Positions 13,501 to 25,800 of a DNA stretch of 64,000 nucleotides are shown here, piece after piece; position 1 is the first letter of the stretch, and each line of letters begins with the position of its first letter. Location of the stretch: contig JALJCS010000012.1 in assembly GCA_023055355.1 (NCBI GenBank), forward strand, positions 9,522,501-9,586,500, in the 5' to 3' direction. This stretch comes from Agelaius tricolor. Taxonomy: Eukaryota; Chordata; Aves; Passeriformes; Icteridae. Below the pieces are notes generated by a model. It made no database searches. It worked only from the letters and a program-made list of their open reading frames with translations, and was not told the origin of the DNA. Position numbers and translations under genes: made by a program.

Positions 13501-14621
13501 GGTAAAATATAAATATATGGGTAAACTTTGTAATATTTGTCTTTTGATAAAACACACCAAATGTTTGGTTCCTTCACCTGATACAGTGATAGACTGAGGG
13601 CATTTCTCTGACAGAGCCAGCAAATTGAGGAAGGTAGAATGAGTCTGAACACTGCTGAGGACTATATAAGAATGTGACAATTAACTGGGATGGGGGAATA
13701 CATGTAAATACTGTTTGATATAAAGGAAAATGTTATTAATGTTTCTGTGTTGGAAAAACACACTGGTAAAAACAGGAACTTTAGTGAGACATTGTGAAAA
13801 GCAAACATGGAATTAGGGAAGAAATTATCAAGTTGCAGCAGTAAAATTGGGAAAGTGAAAGACAATTTCATGACAATAATCAATTGTGTTTTGCTTTGCA
13901 TGGAAAAAAATGGTAATAACGAGGTTGTTGAATGGTTGGAGAGCTGTTTTCCATTGAATGTATATGACTTTTATAGACACTGATTTCTCAGAATCCAAAA
14001 TGGTGTATAGTTATACAAGCTCCTGGACAGATAAATTACCTGCATGAACTGAAGTACTGGTCATTGTCTCTGGAAACCATGGAGGACAAGAATATGTGAG
14101 AGGTGCATTTGGCACTGTTCTGTGCAAAACTGTAGGCACAGAGTTTGTGGTAATTGGGATGGGGCTGTGTGAGCCTGATCCCCAATGGGCTACAGCTGTG
14201 AGCAGCAGGTGAGCAGCACTGACAGCAATGAGCCATGGAGTGCCCAGGGGCACTGCCCAACCACCAAAGGGAGCAGAGGGCACACAGGTGCAGGGCATCA
14301 ACAGGAGGGGATAAAAGGCTGGGCTCAAGAACCACAAGGGCAGTTGCTTGCAGCCTTCTGAAGTGCCATTACGCCACTCTGTATGGGCAGACACCTGAAG
14401 CCTTCTGATGAGGTATGGGGTTACTGTGTAGGGGTTGAAGCTTTCTGAAATTGTGTGATGGTACTCTGTGTATCGTGGCCATCTCAACTGTGACATAAAA
14501 GGAGATCTGTGCTTTCTGGGTTTGTGGTGCAGGGTTTCAGCAGATCATCACCCACAGCTCAGAAGAGTTCATTAGCCCTGCCAAGCACCAGGTGCTGATT
14601 CCCTGTTTAGTCACCTCATGC
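10538..14621. other. intergenic stretch, no gene seen
   Basis: No gene recognised. It contains an (AG)9 microsatellite at 12,151-12,169 and a CpG-bearing patch at 12,400-12,560 with a 9-bp inverted repeat (TTTGGCACT / AGTGCCAAA). The 161-codon open frame on the minus strand at 14,011-14,496 resembles nothing I know. Confidence 0.6.
12151..12169. repeat. (AG)n microsatellite
   Basis: Nine AG dinucleotides followed by AAAG-type units up to about 12,178, in an A-rich context. Confidence 0.9.
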
Positions 14622-14763
14622 GTGAGCCCCCACCCCATGCACATCCATCCCCTGTGCCCCCACCCCATGCACATCCATCCCCTGTGCCCCCATCCCCTGT
14701 GCCCCCACCCCATGCACATCCATCCCCTGTGCCCCCATCCCCTGTGCCCCCTTCCCCCGTGCC
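14622..14763. repeat. GC-rich minisatellite, 15/30-bp units
   Basis: Two unit types alternate. A 30-bp unit is built on GTGCCCCCACCCC + ATGCACATCCATCCCCT, and a 15-bp unit is GTGCCCCCATCCCCT. The order is 30-30-15-30-15-15. Because both lengths are multiples of three, the array is open in several frames on both strands. That explains the proline-rich and glycine-rich predicted peptides here, which I do not accept as genes. Confidence 0.9.
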
Positions 14764-14829
14764 TCCAGGAGGGCAGTGCATGCAGGATGTCCAGCTGGAG
14801 CAGCACACCCCTGGAGATGCCCACAGCTT

Positions 14830-15035
14830 TCCGTGTGGAGCCTCAGCGCTGCCGGAGCTCCGCAGGGCCCGGCCCATGCCGGTGCCGGTCCCTGGTGTGT
14901 GACCTGCCCGGCTGAGCGGGGCTGTGTCCGGCTGGCCGGGGCTGTCCCAAGCGTGGGATCGTGTTGACCTCTAGTGGCTGCACAGGGACCTTGGGGCGGG
15001 TGCAGCCAGCGGGGTCCGGGCCAGTCATCCTGCAC
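14830..15035. other. GC- and CpG-rich patch
   Basis: Directly follows the minisatellite. It contains runs such as GCCGGTGCCGGTCC and GGGGCGGG and more CpG than its surroundings. I see no TATA box, start site or splice donor that would make it a promoter, so it is recorded only as a compositional feature. Confidence 0.5.
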
Positions 15036-18000
15036 AGACACCTCTCAATGAATGCATCGCTCATTTCTTTTTTAGATTTCTTTTTTCACATTCTGCATTT
15101 AATTTATTGGTGGCTCATGGGGACCTTTTCCCAGAGTGTGTTTGTTTTCCATACAAAATGTCGCCGCTGTCTGCTCTAGGGCAATGTGTTATAAAAAGCC
15201 CCAATCCACATTTTCGTGTTCTCCTTACCCTCATGGACCTTCTTTTCATGATGTGCTGGGGCCCTTTCACATTCATGAGGAGCAGACTTCCACCCTCAGG
15301 AGCACCTTGGGAAAGGCTGCTCAGGAAGGAGAACAGGGCGTGCCTGAGCTAAGCTCTCCCCAACCATTGCATTGGAAGCAGGAATGTGACAATTTGCAAT
15401 GCATATTTCAGATGTGCACTTATCTTTCAGCCAAGGCCTTGAAATTTTTATTGAGGGAGCACAAATTTCTGGCCATCTCACACGTTTGTGTGAAACAGCT
15501 CTTTCTGGAGTGTTTTCCCTCTTCAGGAGAAGCCTGTAGCTCTTCCTGGCGTTGCTGACAGTACAGGCAGAACCAAGGGATCACTTGTGATCCTGTGTGG
15601 TTATCACAGCTGTTCTACACAGTGGTGGCCCCAAGGGAGCCCTCACCATGACATTCCTAGGCTGAAGCTGAAGATTGGCCCTGTTCCTGTGTCACAAAAA
15701 AAGCAGAATTTCAGCCTCACTAAAGTCTGTGAAGGCTGTCAGAGGGTGGCAACGTTTATCCCAAACCTTATCTCATAATTTAGCTGTAATTGAATCCAGC
15801 CCTGAGCTCCTCAGTTTGGAAAATGAGAAATGGGCTGTCTCTTACGTCTCTAACCAAAAGTGGGCATAAATAATTGATAATAGATCAAATTTGCTGAATT
15901 GTATAAAGGAAGTAATCTGTTTTCTTGCCAGCTGTTATGCTGAATAACCGAGAGGTTTTAGTGGAGACAGATGACAATGTTTGACATCAGTTGCTTCATG
16001 CACATTGTTCTTATCATTGTTTGTAATTTGAAAATTGTGCTGGGGGCTAGAGGAGATTAACAATACGAAAGTGAGTACCAGGGAAAACAATATAGCTCTC
16101 TGAAATGGAAGAGAAACAGAATAATGTGTCTGGCACATCACAAGAGCCCTGAGGAAGCTTCAGAGCTTGTCCCCCAGCTGGGAGCCTGCCACTGCTTGTG
16201 CAGGGTCTGTCTGGCAGGGCCTCCCAAGCTGCTGTGCTCTGGTGCATTCCTCACCCACATCCCTCTTGTAGGGAAGCTGCAGTGCCAGCACCTTTGTTCT
16301 TTTGCAGAGAAGGTGGCTCTTACTGGCCTCCAGATGTTTACAACTGAAAGTAGCTGAACTAGAGGTGATCTGCCTGATAACTTGTATTCTTTTCAGTTAT
16401 ACCTCTTGGCTTAAATAAAATATTACCTCTTCTCACACCTGAAAAGAAAAGGGTGAGGTGTAGAAGATCATGACTGCTAGGATAGGGAGAGGAGTGTGAC
16501 ACAAATTAATGTCAATGAGGTGAGGAGGCTGTTTCCTCTCTTCTTGTCAGCCTTTTCCTGCAATTAGAAGCTATTTTGTAACTTGCTTTCCATGTGTAGT
16601 TTGGGGGCTCATGATCTTGAGATGACAGGAATCAAGCATTTTCCATGAGCATTATTTGCTTTCATTGGATCTCATTTGCAAATTAATAACCTACATTTAG
16701 TTTTTCTGATCTTAATCTCACCTAACACATTCTTGAGCAAAGAGCTGTTAGTTTTAGGCTTCTATTTATGGTAGTCAGTATCATAGCAGTGTCTTCTGTT
16801 TTCACCTTATGATTCAAGACATCAGCTCAGCAGGTGAAATCCCAACTCTTATAAACAATGGGAAGAGTCCCTTTTGCATGAGATGGTTGGATTTCAGTCT
16901 TGGGCTCTAACAGCTGCTGTAAAACATTTTATGATACATTAACCTTTCCAGCTCTGTCATTAGACCTCTGAATGGGACACTCAAGTATGTTTGCTAATTG
17001 ATAAGCAGAATCTTATAAGTGCTCAATTGTTAAGAGTGAATTTAAAAAACAAATACAAGAAGGTGATGGCTTTTCAACCAGCTGAAAAGCACATCTTAAT
17101 GATGCAGCTGGTTTTGTTTAAACAGGAGACTTGCAACTGGTGTTGTTCCATCATCAATGATGTGATGTTCTTGTTGCCTTCTGCTGTAAAGAGTTTTGCT
17201 CTAACAAATGTCAGAGTTTGTGTTTACATTTAAGAAGGAAAAGGAGAGTGTGATTTTTATTTCTGTGGTCTGATTTTGGCAGACTGCCTTTCTAGTATGC
17301 AATTTGAGGTGAAACCAGAAACCTTGAACACTGTAGTACATTTGTTGACTTCTGTTTCCAGATCTTTTATTGCTTCTTTACCAGGTGTGCATTCAAACGA
17401 AAACAATGTTCTTTCAAAGCCACAGCTGCTATTTGCAAGAGAAAGCTAAAAGGTATTTGTAGAGAAACCTGTATTTTGTGGTTTCTTATTAAGAAAGTCA
17501 CAGTTCTGGAAAGCTTTGTGGTACTTGTGCTGAATTTCATGTTGCTTCTAAAGCTGTCTTCCTCAAATATGTAGTTATGTAAACCCAGGAAACTGAAAAA
17601 GGGGGGGAATGGAGCATAATCAGATTAATTTGTGTATATTGTTGGAGTTATATTGCTTGAAATGCTCTGGTCAGAGAAACAGGCTAGAGAAATGTCAAGA
17701 AATTTGTACATCAGAGGCGTACAAGTATTGCTGCTGCCTCTTATCTCCCACTGCTGTGTTCCATGACTGGTATTACAAAGCACAGATTTAACCAGGAGGA
17801 AGCTGTAGTCATCCCTTAGCAAACATTAATTTGATTATCTACTCCCCATGCAGCATTATTATGTATTTGCAACTTGCATGATGAATACTTTTTATGCTGG
17901 AAATAATTATTTCCTAAACTCAATCCCAATCACTTTTGGTCTTTCTAGCTCTGGGATGTTTATGCGTGAAATGAAACCTCCTCAAACTATGGAAACAATC

Positions 18001-19855
18001 CCTGTGTAAGTTTGAGCTACACTCCTTTATACCCTTTGGCTGGCTTTAGAGTAGTTTAAATTGTTGCACAAAAATTTGCATTCTCTCTTCTTTTTGAAGT
18101 AACAATCTTGGCCTCTTAATCAATGGCTATTAGTATGTCTTGTGTGCAATACTTCTTTGTGCATAATTATACTCAAGTAGAGCTTCCCTAGCCTGTAAAA
18201 ATTTTCCATATTTATTCAGAGCAGCAAAACCCATGTACTGCTCTTGAACATCACTGAACACATCTCTGTCAGCCTCAGCTTGACTCAGCCAATATTCCTT
18301 TTTAAAAAAATAATAAAGAGCTCTTCTCCTATAGCCTTTTTTATATCCCAGTTAAATAATGATCTAATAAGGGAAAAAGTTGTGCCAAATGACTACTTAA
18401 TCCGTCAAACTACTCAGAAAAAATAGACAAAAAATCTACTGATTCCTTGCCTGGCCTGTAATGTTACATTACAGTGAATCATTTTTTTCTGTGCTTTATT
18501 CTCTTTTCTTTATTTCGTGAGCAAGGGCTGGAAGAAGTTTTGTCTCTGAACATGGCACAATACAAAGCCAAAGCAATATTCCCACCACTTAATGGAAACA
18601 GCCAGATGCTTAAATGTCTGCTCAACTGAGGTGGGAACACCAAAGTTCACTTCTTGTCCTTGGAGGGGAAACATTTGGGAAGGAATCCAAAACCAGATGA
18701 ATCAAATAGCAAATCTCCTGTGGAGAGGCTGTTGGTGTTTCAAGATAGAATTCTGTTGACAGTAAAAAAATAATGTAGTTTTTGGTTTTTTCTCTTTTTG
18801 AACAAAGAATTTTTCACATTTAATTGATTCTTTTGCTAGGTAGAGTTCAATTGCAGTGAGACATTTTGTTAATGCAGATGTTGTTGAATGTTTTGTATAT
18901 CCATGTCCTTGAAGTGTGGTTGTTATAGCAACAGGCTTAACTATTAAACAGGTTTTAGTCTTATATCTGCTTCACAGAAATAAGGTAATTAGCTTTTTGC
19001 AGCATCTTTAAATATCATGCCAGCTAGTAAAAGAGATGAGTATCACTTATCCCCCTTTGTAAATTAGCTATAGGGTATTATTTTTTCCCCAAAGGCATTA
19101 TCTCTAAAATGGGTCTGTTATTAGTCTGCCTAATTTCTTTCTGCCTGAGAGAGAATGTGGGAAAATAATACTTCATCTACATATGCAGTGTTAAAATGTG
19201 CCAAAATGGTTACATTTCAAAGAGCTCACGACCTGGATAATTCTAAAAACCAAATTCCAGCTGTGGCCTTTTAGCATTGAAAGTCTTAGCCAAACTTTGC
19301 ATCTGCACTTCCTAATTCCCTGCTCAGTGCTATCACTGCCACCACATTGCTCCAAGCCTGCTCTGCACACTGTTCTCAGCAAGGACAGAGACAGACAAAC
19401 AGTCTGGTGAAATGGGTACTTTTGAGATTTCCTTTGGATCTGCTTTTCCCTTAAAATTATCTTGAAAATAAACCCCTTGCTGCTGTGTGAGCTTTCAGCT
19501 CAAAATTTGCCTTGCAGAATTATCTGTGGCAGGATCTGGTTGAGGGAGCAATCTCTAAAATCTCTTTTTCCCTTCAAGCACCAGGATACAGGAAGGGGAA
19601 GGTGGGGGAGTGAGGGGAGAAACTTTCAATTTGTGTTTGCATCAAGGGATGTTCCCCAGACAGGAATGATGCAGCTTTTGTCAAGGGGTTCTGCCTGCAC
19701 TGCTCTGAGCCCTCTGCAGGAGCTCAGGTGGGGCTGGGCACACTGGTCCTGGGGCACAGGGACCCTGGGAAGGACCAGCCCTGTCCCTCTGTGTCCCTCT
19801 GTAACAGCTCAGGGGAGGACAGCCCAAAGCAGCTGCCCTGGACACTCCTGGCTTG
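15036..19855. other. intergenic stretch, no gene seen
   Basis: Mostly AT-rich sequence without a recognisable gene, RNA or repeat family. The open frames here (60-140 codons) lack any supporting feature. Confidence 0.6.
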
Positions 19856-19861
19856 GTCCCA

Positions 19862-20153
19862 TGTCACTACAGGACACGGAATAACACGACACGGACACGC
19901 GGCTCTCTCAAAGCAAAAAGAAAATATTTCATTTCTGACTCTAACATTTATAGATTTCCAAAAGTGACAGTGGATTGGAGGGTGACAGTGCCACCTCTCC
20001 AATGACACTGGACAAACCAACAGTCTGTCAAATTTCTCCTCCTCCATAAAAGAGTGCAAAACAATGAGTTATTTACATCAAGTGTGTGAGAAAGTTCTTT
20101 ACAAGAATGTAAACACCAGAAGGCTTGGAAAAACTTAAAAAATCAGGGTGACA
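19862..20153 (-). mobile_element. solo LTR, second passerine endogenous retrovirus family
   Basis: The block starts TGTCACTACAGG and ends CAGGGTGACA, so TGTCAC and GTGACA form the short terminal inverted repeats typical of an LTR. The flanks GTCCCA (19,856-19,861) and CTCCCA (20,154-20,159) match at 5 of 6 bases, consistent with a 6-bp target duplication. I recognise the minus-strand text (CATTCTTGTAAAGAAC, TTTGGTTTGTCC-like and CTTTTGCTTTGAGAGAG blocks) as a songbird LTR family. The orientation, and the view that this is a complete rather than trimmed LTR, rest on that memory. No internal retroviral region adjoins it. The sequence is unrelated to the LTRs at 4.1, 37.5 and 45.9 kb. Confidence 0.7.
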
Positions 20154-20159
20154 CTCCCA

Positions 20160-21831
20160 CATGCAGATGATGGAGTGTGAGGCACAGGGATGGGGAGAGG
20201 AGCCATGCTGAAATGCAAGGTTCAGCTGCCAGAAAATGGGCACTGTGAGGTGCTGAGGTCCTTCCTGCAAGCAGCACCTCCTTAGGTATTGCAGCTCCCA
20301 GGGCTTCCATCTGTATCCACCTTTCAGAGGCCTGGGCTTTCTTCTGGCTTATGGGGTTTTTGTTATGTTTTGGGTTTTCTTAATTTCTTCTTCCATTGTG
20401 ACATCTGAAAAAGGAAAATGCTGTTCAATGGGAAGTAATTACCTGCAGGAGGAACTGAGTTTGTAGTGCAGTGTGTATAACAGATGCTGGTGTAGGGCCT
20501 TTTGAGACAGCTTTGCTGTTATTGTGTCTCTGAGTGAAGCATTTAATTCCCCAGCTACGTGGGATTGCAGCATCTTGGTACCAAGTCTTGTGACTGAAGG
20601 TTTGTCTCTCGGAGCCTGGATCCAAAGTCTGACAAATGCAATGAGATAAATCCTTCACAGTCCTGGGGAGAGCTAGGGGATGGCAGGGCAGCAGACAGCA
20701 TGGAGAGGGGAGCAGATTTTGGGGATATCATTTTTTAAATTAAGAAACCTGAGGTTTAGTTATTACAACCCCTATTGTCATGATCAGATTAGCAAATGAG
20801 GAAAAGCAGTGTTGCATTGCAATGAAATAACTGCTGGTCAAAGAGAGCAACAAGAGTTGTAGCTGTGTGTGCATTCTAGCATCTTATTTGCCCATGGCAC
20901 CGTGGTAATCGAGCGTACACAAATGATCTGAAATTAAATTTGTGTATTTTTGCACAAGCTAAATGCGTGGGTTCTTTCTGGTACATATGGCCCAGGGCTG
21001 CACCAGATATTGATAGTCTTGTTACTAGGTAGTATTGATCTAGTAGGTAGTATTGATCTACAAGAAATGTTAATGATATTGATGGGTTTTAATTAATTAT
21101 TTTTAATTAATGAACTCTTTTTTTTTTTCAATAAACTTCTGTGCTATGTAGTACTAATAGGAGATCTATGTAATGCTTGCAGGACTGTGTGTTTACTCTC
21201 ATGGCACAGTGCCTTCAATGTATCTCAGTAACTGTGTTCCAAAATTAGCCATTTTTCAGGGTTTGAATGGCTGGAACTCAGTGATTGTCATATGCACCAC
21301 TCCAATCTGTCTAGAGTTAACTTGCTGAACCTACTGCCCAGCTTTTAATGGTAAGAGGACAATCAGTCTTTGGAGACAATGTACTTGGTCTGAGGGAGAA
21401 TTGAGTCTAAGGTGAAAGAAGCAGGTTTTTTTTCCTTGTCTTAAAAATAGAAATCTCAGTCATGCCTTTAACGACTGTCTGCAAACTGAGACCATGAATT
21501 TATGAGTAGCGTTCTGCCACTTTAAAAAGCAGTCCAGAACTCATACTATATACTTGTACAATATGACCTTCTTTTTAAAAAAAGGTAATTTTCAGCTCAG
21601 CCTCCAAACCCTGGAGCTTCTGGTTGCAGAACTGTGTGAGATTCGTCTTGCAAACTCTCTGTTGCTCTCTCGAACCATTCCTTCCCTTGTAGCTCATTTA
21701 ACAGACCCCTGTGGTAGCTGATGCTTCTTTTTCTCCTCATTAGTCGGCCCCTAGAGCTCAGGGCACCCTCCTGAGCTGCCCTGCATCCCCTGGGGATGGG
21801 CTGCACATCCTCGCTGGAGCAGCCTGGAAAC
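20160..21831. other. intergenic stretch, AT-rich, no gene seen
   Basis: No gene recognised. It contains an exact-but-one 18-bp tandem duplication at 21,026-21,061 (TAGGTAGTATTGATCTA plus one base, twice) and a TTAATTAA-rich palindromic patch at about 21,089-21,113. Confidence 0.6.
21026..21061. repeat. 18-bp tandem duplication
   Basis: Two adjacent copies of TAGGTAGTATTGATCTAG differ only at the last base, which suggests a recent slippage or duplication event in AT-rich DNA. Confidence 0.9.
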
Positions 21832-22498
21832 CACACAGTGCAGGGACACCTCTGTCACACAGTGCAGGGACACCTCAGCCACACAGGGCAGGGGCACCTC
21901 AGCCACACAGGGCAGGGGCACCTCAGCCACACAGGGCAGGGGCACCTCAGTCACACACTGTGGTGGCACCTCAGTCACACACTGTGGTGGCACCTCAGTC
22001 ACACACTGTGGTGGCACCTCAGTCACACACTGTGGTGGCACCTCAGTCACACACTGTGGTGGCACCTCAGTCACACAGGGCAGGGACACTCAGTCACACA
22101 GTGCAGGGACACCTCAGTCACACGGTACGGTGGCACCTCAGTCACACAGTGCAGGGACACCTCAGTCACACAGGGCAGGGACACCTCAGTCACACAGTGC
22201 AGGGACACCTCAGTCACACAGGGCAGGGACACCTCAGTCACACAGGGCAGGGACACCTCAGTCACACAGGGCAGGGACACCTCAGGCACACAGTGCGGGG
22301 ACACCTCAGGCACACAGGGCAGGGACACCTCAGGCACACACTGCAGTGGCACCTCAGTCACACAGGGCAGTGACACCTCAGTCACACGGTGCAGTGGCAC
22401 CTCAGTCACACAGGGCAGTGACACCTCAGTCACACAGGGCAGTGACACCTCAGTCACACAGGGCAGGGACACCTCAGGCACACAGGGCAGGGACACGT
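21832..22498. repeat. 24-bp minisatellite, about 28 units
   Basis: The unit reads CACACAGGGCAGGGACACCT plus CAGT, 24 bp. Variants cluster in blocks: a GGGGCACCTCAGC form near 21,880-21,950, a CACTGTGGTGGCACCTCAGT form for five units at about 21,953-22,070, and mixed AGTGCAGGGAC / AGGGCAGTGAC forms afterwards. One unit near 22,080-22,100 is 23 bp (one C lost), which shifts the frame, yet the array stays open because the unit has no stop in any plus frame. This explains the 308-codon open frame at 21,796-22,722 and the peptide-repeat frames on the minus strand. I find no evidence that any of them is translated. Block-wise clustering is the usual pattern of minisatellite growth by unequal exchange. 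Confidence 0.95.
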
Positions 22499-22575
22499 GG
22501 CTTCGGAAGGGCTGCCCTGAGGAGCAGCACAGCCGTGCTGGTACCCAAGGCAGCGCTGCCAGCCCAGCCTGGCAG

Positions 22576-22624
22576 GGATGGATGGATGGATGGATGGAGG
22601 GAGGGATGGATGCATGGAGGGATG
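22576..22624. repeat. (GGAT)n microsatellite
   Basis: Five GGAT units, then GGAG, GGAG, GGAT and degenerate copies, lying about 80 bp after the 24-bp minisatellite. Confidence 0.9.
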
Positions 22625-22836
22625 CCCCAGCTGGAGCAGCGATCGTGCCCAGCTCCCTGCGCCCTCGGGCTGCACAACCACCTCCACCGCTTGTGACGGT
22701 GATTCAGCAGCAGCTCGGGTGACTCATGGAGCTGCCGAGGAGATTAAAATCAATTCCTGCTTCCGAGATGACAAACTGCCCTTTGGTGTCGCATCAATCC
22801 AGGCTGATCAGAACCAGCCCGGAGTTGGTAACGCGG

Positions 22837-22850
22837 CCGCGAGAGGGAGC
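22837..22850 (+). promoter_or_regulatory. candidate CTCF-binding core motif
   Basis: CCGCGAGAGGGAGC fits the vertebrate CTCF core pattern CCRCNAGRGGGMRS at every fixed position. It overlaps a NotI-type GCGGCCGC in a CpG-bearing patch (22,500-22,880) beside the minisatellite. A single motif match is weak evidence of occupancy. Confidence 0.35.
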
Positions 22851-25800
22851 TCACAAATCCTGGGAATGCCGCAGGGATTTGGCGGGATGACCAACAGAAG
22901 GGTTTTAATTAGAGTTATTAGAAACAGTTGCTTGTTTCTTAATTCAAATCAGTTTATTTTGTCCTTTATCGAGTTTGTTTTTTCCTGAAGTTTTTGGAAG
23001 GTGTTAGCAGATTTAACTGTCTAGGCAACCATATTCAGGCTTCATTCGTGATCATTCTGTTTGTTGTATTTTGGTTAAAATTTAACCAAATTCTACTCTT
23101 AGACAAGAAAAAAATCCTATAAAAAATTGAAATGTAAAAGATGGCCAATAACTGTGCTCTGTCTCACTTAGCATATGCATGTAACCTTCCTTTCCCTATA
23201 ATTGGACTATACACATAGCTATAGGGAGCTATGTGCAAGGTTACCTCCATTCCTTTTAGCTCATAGGGAGCTCCAGAGGAGGACAAAACTCAGAAGGTCC
23301 CAGTCTTTGTTCTGCTGTAATGTATTGCTAAACAACTGCCTGGAGAATTCATAGGGAAAAGGCTCCTAGCAGCAAACCCCTAACTGGCAGGCAATATAGG
23401 GATTTTATCCCCAGCCAGCAGGAGCCACCCATGGGGACATGACAGGCTGGCCTCAGGTCTGAGTGACATTGGAAGCAGGACACAGCAGCAACACAGCTTG
23501 TATCCCATGTCACATCACTCAAAGGAACTCCAGATGAACATATATTCTCTAAATTATAGCCAATATTTAATCACATCATAAGGAATTGGATAAAAAACCC
23601 CACCAACCAAAACCACGCACGAAACTTTGCAAATAGCAGAGAGAGACTGTGCAGCTGGCATGGCTGAAGGGAATAATTTCTCGTAATTACAATTTAAAGA
23701 TTGGGAGGATTTTTTGGTGTTTGTAGGGATAGTTTTCCTCCCTCTTTTATTTTTCATGTGCAAGTTAACTGAATGTTTCTCCAACACCATATCCATTTCT
23801 TGGGAGATCTTAAAAAGGAAAAACACTTGAAGGAAAAGAGTGCAGTAATCCTCAACATTTCATGTGTGCACAAAGCTCTGGAGCATTTTCAAAGGCTTTT
23901 TTTTTTCAACTTGAGTCTCTAGAAATCTCTAATTTGCCTTACCCTGAGATTATTCCCATCTATGAGTCTGATGTATTTCCCTCTGTGGCACTCCCAGTTT
24001 GCTCCTTGTTTGCAGCTGAGGATCTGGCTGGCTTTGAGTGATTCCCAGCAGGATGAAGCTCCTCTGAGGTCCTGTAAAGAAGGAACCCTCTTGCTGCTAT
24101 AGATCTATTTATTGAACAATCAGGAAGATGCCTTAAAAGCCTCTATTTCCTCTGGCTGCAGCTTCCACACCAGTCAGCAGGCTCATTGAATAACCATTTC
24201 AGTGATATACCCTTGGGGTGTATTTCCCCTATGCTGCCAAGCCAAAGGGATTCTAAACATGCCAGAGTTTGATGTGGCTGGAGGTTGAAATGGGATAAAA
24301 GAAGGCAGGATTTACACTAGCTGTCAGCAAAGGAAGAGAGGGTGAGTGTTCTGAGAGCTCAGCTAAGCTTGAAAAAGCTGCAGCCAAAGGAGCACTGAGG
24401 TTCATCCAGCCCTCTCACATCCCAATGCCTTGAGCAATCCTTGTGCCCAGGCAGAAACCTGGCTTGGTCTTACAGCCTGGTGCCTCTGAGACATGGTGGC
24501 ACCCACTAGAAATGGGATGTCCCAGTGTCTAGGGACCAGAATGGTCCTTCCTTTTCCATGCCTCATGTTGCCTTAGTGAAATCATGGATACAGCTTTTTA
24601 CAGCCAGTCCCTGGGGCCCAAACCACTTGCTACTTCTCCTACACCTGTATGGTGACTTCATGTGCTTGGTCCTTTAGCTGCACCCCAAATTGATCCCCTC
24701 CATTAAGCAGATCCCCATGCAGCTTTCCCAATCAGATCTGAGGTATGCACAGGGTGTGTTGGATTTGCTCTCTGCTGTGTAATCTGTACTCCCTTTGCAT
24801 GAACATTCCAGTGAGAGTGGATGACATGGCATAGAGGATCCAGGTTGTTGTTTCTTTGTCACTCAGGATTGACTTGTGCTGACTAATGCCTAAGAAATTA
24901 CATGAACTTTTTACAAAGAAAAATGTGCCATATTGATGGAATTTTCAATCTTGCTCAAATGTCAGGCAATCTGCTCGCAGAAATTAGCGTTCTCATTTCT
25001 TGACTCCTCGACCTTAATAACCAATAGAAATATTGAACCAACCTTTTAAAACTGAGATTACTCATTTAAATCCAATTGGAAAACATGGTGATGGTAAGGA
25101 CAAAAATGTCAAGGAAGTTGGGGGGCTGAGTTATATTTGCCAAACATGTTAGGCTTTGAAATCTGCTGATTTCCTGCCAATTACAAGTTTGGAGGTGTTT
25201 GTGGAGATCACTTGTGTTGGCCTAGGTGTTACAGGCTGATATGAGCTTTTGTATTTCCTTGTGAAATGTGCTATTAGGATGGAACATGTTGTGCTCCTCT
25301 GCTTCTGGTTGCTAAGTACCCATTCTTCACAGCTGTACCTTGAGGCAGAAATTTAATAACCCTGTGATGTTTACTGTCTTTCCTACAGAGCTGCAAGATT
25401 TCTAGTAATAGGAAGGAATACAGTCAAACAGTGCTTTAACCAGTGGATAGAGGCATATTATGGACAGGTTTTCAGCTGGAGTGGCATGTATGTATGGAAA
25501 TTAACTCATGTTTGCCAGTTGAGGTGCTGCTCTAGTAGTAGTGTGACCCCTTGGGAAGTGCACTTTTGTGGACAAATACTGTACTGAAAGGAAAGGGTAT
25601 GACAGAGGACAAAAAGTAATTTTAAATTCAAAATGGCTCTCTTCCCTGAACTAACACCTTATATCTTGGAAGATAACTTGCCTTGAAGCTTAAGACTTGG
25701 GCAAATATCAATGCTGTTATGTAGCAACATTAAAAAAAACCAAACCAAAACAGTGATCTCTCTGAAAGAAAAAGTCATTCCATTCCTATTAAAATGAATG

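Noticed and set aside
14011..14496. 161-codon open frame on the minus strand, considered as a retroviral remnant
   Set aside because: No reverse transcriptase, protease, gag or env motif is visible, and no LTR lies nearby.
14537..15041. Repeat peptides on both strands (GWMCMGWGHRG- and HPLCPHPMHI-type)
   Set aside because: They are translations of the 15/30-bp minisatellite.
21796..22722. 308-codon open frame
   Set aside because: It is produced by the 24-bp minisatellite, which has no stops in any plus frame. It has no conserved domain and changes peptide register after a one-base deletion.
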